Positions 61,039 through 64,000 of a DNA stretch of 64,000 nt are shown here, piece by piece (the first letter of the stretch is position 1; every line of letters starts with the position of its first letter). The position numbers and the translations under genes are program-made. Under the pieces are notes generated by a model. That model worked only from the letters and a program-made list of their open reading frames with translations, did no database searches and had not been told where the DNA came from. The stretch comes from Clostridia bacterium (GTDB taxonomy: Bacteria; Bacillota; Clostridia; Oscillospirales; Acutalibacteraceae), in the NCBI GenBank assembly GCA_017621885.1, contig JAGASD010000035.1, positions 124,001 to 188,000 on the forward strand, given 5' to 3'.

Positions 61039-61875
61039 TTATCCGAAAATTATTTCGCGTAAATTATCACCAAGAATAGCGTGCTTTGCTTCTTCGGTTA
61101 TGGGCAGATTTTTTATTCGGTCAATTGCCTGCTGTGTCTGTTCAATTCCTTTGTAAGGTGTATCAAGACCGAAAATGCTTGTTTTATACCCTGCCTGATG
61201 AATAAGTGTGCAAAGGTCATCATCTGTTAAAGACCATGCACCCTGACGGGTGTTGCCCATTTCGTCGGTTTCCATTGCAATGCTTGTCCAGCCTGCATAA
61301 ACGTGGGGAATTTCACATCTTGAATTATTATTCATAATAAGAAGTGCATCTCTGAAAAAGCTGTAACCGCCTATATGCTCCATACTGAAGCGCAGCTTCG
61401 GGAAGTTATATGCCACCTCGTCAAAAAGAAGCATCTGATAATCTGATATGCGGTGCCAATGAAGACCTGTGTGAAAGGATATGAAAAGACCTTGCTCCCG
61501 GGCTTCCTCGTAAACCTCAAAAAGCTCGGGAGAATTTATTTTTACCTCCTGCGCCGCAGGGTGTATTTTTATGCCCTTTAATCCCAGGTCTGCTATTTTT
61601 TTTACCTGTTCCTTTAGATTTTTTGCATCAAAATCAACTGTACCGAAGCCTATAAGATTCGGTTCGTTTTTAAGAGCACCTGCAATCCATTCACAAGGAT
61701 TCTGTCCCGTTGTGTGTGCATACATATCCATCTGATGCCAAAAGGGTGAAAAGCATACAGCACCCTCAATTTCACAGGCCTCAAGTAATGCTTTTAAGCA
61801 GTCAATATCTCCGTTAGGCTTTGTGTTTTTCGGAAAAAGATGCGCATGATTTGCAAAAATTCTGTAATCAGACAT
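61039..61875 (-). CDS. Second amidohydrolase-family protein
   Basis: 278 residues from the ATG at 61875, which overlaps the stop of the phosphatase gene by 8 nt; ATG at 61884 is an alternative. Barrel motifs: NHAHLFPKNT (metal site), IKIHPAAQEVK, SFHTGLHWH, SMEHIGGYSF and FGLDTPYKG. It differs from the first member in using NHAH for HTH and DTP for SDCPW, so the chemistry may differ. Coupled to the histidine phosphatase gene. Confidence 0.82.
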   Translation of the reverse strand: MSDYRIFANHAHLFPKNTKPNGDIDCLKALLEACEIEGAVCFSPFWHQMDMYAHTTGQNPCEWIAGALKNEPNLIGFGTVDFDAKNLKEQVKKIADLGLKGIKIHPAAQEVKINSPELFEVYEEAREQGLFISFHTGLHWHRISDYQMLLFDEVAYNFPKLRFSMEHIGGYSFFRDALLIMNNNSRCEIPHVYAGWTSIAMETDEMGNTRQGAWSLTDDDLCTLIHQAGYKTSIFGLDTPYKGIEQTQQAIDRIKNLPITEEAKHAILGDNLREIIFG

Positions 61876-62569
61876 CTTCTTCATCACTCCAATCATCATC
61901 CTCGGGAAGGTCTGCATAATAATCCCAGAGGCGCTCCTCCTGAGCCGCTGTTAATGGCTCTGCAGGCACTTCATTTATAACTTCAACCTTTTTAAGTCTG
62001 CTCCAGAGAGATGGTGTTATACGGATTGTATAACCGCAGGCCGAGGGACAAAGCCACTCTGTCATAGGCATTTCGGGCACACCGAAAGCCGCAAGCACGG
62101 ACATAATAACACCACCGTGGGTGATTATTGCCGCACTCTGAGTGCCTGTTTTTATCATTCCGTCAACCGTTTTTATAAAGCAATCGCAGACTCTTGTGGC
62201 AAATTCGCCGTTGCTTTCGCCATTCAAAGGTCTTGCATCCTCACCGCCTGCAAGCCATTGGGAAAACTCCTCATACGGCTGAAGCTCCTCTGCGGTATGT
62301 CCCTCAAACTCACCGAAATCGCATTCCTCAAAGCCGCGCATTTCAATGGGTGTTTTATCCGGATAAAGAATTTTTGCAGTCTGTAAACAACGTTTTAACG
62401 TGCTTGAAAAAACAACGTCGGCAAAGGGATAATCATAATCCCTTTTCATCTGCTCAAGCTGTTCTATACCCTCTTTGCAAAGCTCCTCGTCGGTCTGACC
62501 TATGTAACGACCTTCAAGGTTTCCCTTTGTCAAAGCGTGACGTATTAAATGAACTGTGTAAGTTTTCAT
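61868..62569 (-). CDS. Histidine phosphatase (phosphoglycerate-mutase-like)
   Basis: 233 residues. LIRHALTKGNLEGRY holds the phosphorylated His (RHA, not RHG); FSSTLKRCLQTA the Arg; GFEECDFGEFEGHT and IITHGGVIM the rest. Closest in pattern to CobC/GpmB-like alpha-ribazole phosphatases, so a cobalamin-related or general phosphatase role is possible. The acidic tail (EERLWDYYADLPEDDDWSDEEDV) is unusual. SD AGGAG; divergent from the XRE gene. Confidence 0.85.
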   Translation of the reverse strand: MKTYTVHLIRHALTKGNLEGRYIGQTDEELCKEGIEQLEQMKRDYDYPFADVVFSSTLKRCLQTAKILYPDKTPIEMRGFEECDFGEFEGHTAEELQPYEEFSQWLAGGEDARPLNGESNGEFATRVCDCFIKTVDGMIKTGTQSAAIITHGGVIMSVLAAFGVPEMPMTEWLCPSACGYTIRITPSLWSRLKKVEVINEVPAEPLTAAQEERLWDYYADLPEDDDWSDEEDV

Positions 62570-62657
62570 TGCAATCTCCTGAAAGATAGTGTATTATATT
62601 ATACAATATGTATAAACTCGGGTTTCAAATACTAAAAAATATACGGGGTGTAAATTT

Positions 62658-63251
62658 ATGGCAACATATTCAGAACGTCTTGTAGAATTACGCACGGAAA
62701 AAAATCTCAGCCAGAAGGCTGCGGCTCTTGACCTGGGCATATCTCAGGCACTTTTATCCCATTACGAAAAGGGTATACGCGAATTCAATATGGATTTTTT
62801 GTGCCGTGCAGCAGATTATTACGGTGTAACTACCGACTACATTTTAGGCAGAACCGAAAGCCGTGCAGGTTTTTCGTCAACAGAGTTTGATGACAGAGAC
62901 GAGGACGCGGTTTTCAATACACGCTCCATTTACCGCGCGGCAATTATGACCCACGAGCGTATGAACGCAGGCTCTGCACAAGCCGGCGAGCACGCGGATA
63001 TACTCTACGCCATTACTTTATACAGAACTCTTTTTGCAGCCGCACAAAAGGGTTATATTCCCAAGCGCTGGTTTTCAATTCAACCTAAATACGCTCAGTC
63101 TGCCTCTCTTGCCGTTGCAGAGATATATCTTAACGATTTCCCCGAAAAAACCGTTAACGCAAGACGATACGGCGGCCCCGAACCCAAAAGCATCGAGGCC
63201 GTCATTAAAGGTGTTGAAAATATTATAAGAAAGACTTCGGGTAATATTTAA
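62658..63251 (+). CDS. XRE-family transcriptional regulator
   Basis: 197 residues. Helix-turn-helix at 5-65 (LVELRTEKNLSQKAAALDLGISQALLSHYEKGIREFNMDFL). The C-terminal domain is helical and of unknown type. It is divergent from the phosphatase gene across 88 nt; autoregulation is plausible but no operator is obvious. SD GGGGTG. Confidence 0.85.
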   Translation: MATYSERLVELRTEKNLSQKAAALDLGISQALLSHYEKGIREFNMDFLCRAADYYGVTTDYILGRTESRAGFSSTEFDDRDEDAVFNTRSIYRAAIMTHERMNAGSAQAGEHADILYAITLYRTLFAAAQKGYIPKRWFSIQPKYAQSASLAVAEIYLNDFPEKTVNARRYGGPEPKSIEAVIKGVENIIRKTSGNI

Positions 63252-63263
63252 TTATTTGTTTAC

Positions 63264-64000
63264 TTAACCCTTGAGAATTTCCTTATACATACGGATATAT
63301 TCATTGGCAGATTTGCCCCAGCTGTTGTCGCTGTCCATAGCGCGTTTCACAAGAATCTGCCATCCGTCTTTATCTGCGTAGCCCTCACAGGCTCTTCTTA
63401 TTGCGTGAAGCATATCGTGAGCGTTATAGCTTGAGAATACAAAGCCGTTACCCTCACCGTCACCGCTGTCTGTAACAGAGTCCCTGAGACCGCCCGTTTC
63501 ACGTACAATGGGAATTGTGCCGTAACGAAGAGCAACCATCTGCGAAAGACCGCAGGGCTCACTCTTAGAGGGCATAAGGAACAAATCACTACCTGCATAA
63601 ATCTTTCTTGCAAGGTCGGGAACAAAGCCTAAGCACAAGCCAACCTGCTCGGGATAGCGTGCCGCAAGACCGCGGAAGAACTCTTCATACTGATAATCGC
63701 CCGAGCCGAGAACCACAAGCTGAATATCTGTTGTTGCAAGAAGCTCATCAAGAACAGCCTTACAAAGGTCAAGGCCTTTATGTGAAACAAGTCTTGTAAC
63801 CATACCCATAACAGGTGTATCACTTTTCTCCGGAAGCCCAAGAAGCTTCTGGAGTTCTCTTTTATTCACATATTTACCGCGAACGTTTTCGGCAGAGTAG
63901 TTTTTGAAAACGTCCTTATCTGTTTCGGGGTCATAGTTAATAACGTCGATACCGTTAAGAATACCGCGGAGCTTAAAGCTACGCTCTTTAAGAATAGTGT
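63264..64000 (-). CDS. glgA: Glycogen synthase, 3' part
   Basis: C-terminal 244 codons; the 5' part lies beyond the right edge. The reading frame continues unbroken to base 64000 (ILNGIDVINYDP upstream of VNKRELQKLLGL), so the ATG near 63869 is internal. GT-B C-terminal domain: GMVTRLVSHKGLDL, VVLGSGD, and the hallmark KSEPCGLSQMVALRYGTIPIVRETGGLRDSV carrying the catalytic Glu. It transfers glucose from ADP-glucose to glycogen. Convergent with the XRE gene, 12 nt apart. Confidence 0.93.
   Translation of the reverse strand, partial: TILKERSFKLRGILNGIDVINYDPETDKDVFKNYSAENVRGKYVNKRELQKLLGLPEKSDTPVMGMVTRLVSHKGLDLCKAVLDELLATTDIQLVVLGSGDYQYEEFFRGLAARYPEQVGLCLGFVPDLARKIYAGSDLFLMPSKSEPCGLSQMVALRYGTIPIVRETGGLRDSVTDSGDGEGNGFVFSSYNAHDMLHAIRRACEGYADKDGWQILVKRAMDSDNSWGKSANEYIRMYKEILKG

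Noticed and set aside
63264..63869. Short 201-residue glycosyltransferase starting at the ATG near 63869
   Set aside because: The frame continues upstream with typical GlgA sequence to the edge, so this ATG is internal.

Overview
The window looks like chromosomal DNA of a strictly anaerobic Firmicute of class Clostridia, probably an Oscillospirales/Ruminococcaceae-type gut fibre degrader. The inference rests on AT-rich sequence, sigma-A promoters, Shine-Dalgarno (SD) sites of AGGAGG and GGTGAT type, three secreted proteins with dockerin modules (one also cohesin-like), several glycoside hydrolases, a Noc/rsmG pair, a class A RNase P RNA and a cobalamin riboswitch. No tRNA, rRNA, CRISPR, transposase or phage gene was seen. 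The species cannot be named from the sequence.

Layout. 1-3.8 kb: fragment of an unknown gene, a cyclophilin, a dockerin protein, an autoregulated TetR gene, and a zinc-type efflux unit (SmtB/CadC-like repressor plus CDF exporter) with a near-perfect promoter/operator. 3.9-14.9 kb: a 1195-residue fibronectin-III/dockerin surface protein, a sugar transporter, an operon of HAD phosphatase, YgiQ, GH43 glycosidase and class II aldolase, then an AlkD-like protein. 15-21 kb: noc, rsmG, a GH31 glucosidase, and a divergent DUF1846 gene. 21-25.4 kb: a repeat island and a three-gene AT-rich operon for a secreted DNRLRE/ricin/zincin protein, a lipoprotein and a membrane protein. 25.6-28.1 kb: B12 riboswitch, DUF4430 lipoprotein, ECF S component and an AI-2E family permease. 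28-36.9 kb: OGG-type glycosylase, a HAD-PHP fusion, a cluster of three small unknown proteins, a phosphodiesterase, a DUF5058 membrane pair, a Nudix hydrolase and a histidine phosphatase.

36.9-43.4 kb: cohesin-like/double-dockerin protein directly behind rnpB, then gltX, glnS, a membrane protein and a YhcH protein. 43.4-46.7 kb: LytTR/GHKL two-component system behind two related membrane proteins. 46.9-49.9 kb: uxaC with a six-hairpin glycosidase. 49.9-54.1 kb: a decayed alanine symporter, an EEP-family hydrolase and a CASTOR/POLLUX-like channel. 54.3-59.7 kb: ABC exporter and the nucleoside salvage operon deoD-deoB-cdd-pdp. 60-64 kb: two amidohydrolases, a histidine phosphatase, an XRE regulator and the 3' part of glgA.

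The genes fit a saccharolytic lifestyle: surface proteins and glycosidases release sugars and uronic acids, uxaC and the aldolase feed central metabolism, glgA stores glucose, and the deo operon recovers pentose from nucleosides.

The least explained material is intergenic. Four structured repeat types are visible. One sits directly in front of the aldolase gene and appears both to supply its SD sequence and to mask it in a 7-bp hairpin. Other points of interest are the B12-controlled surface lipoprotein with two mutually exclusive pairings behind the aptamer, a HAD-PHP fusion with an altered catalytic motif, and a zincin with a one-residue-shifted metal motif.
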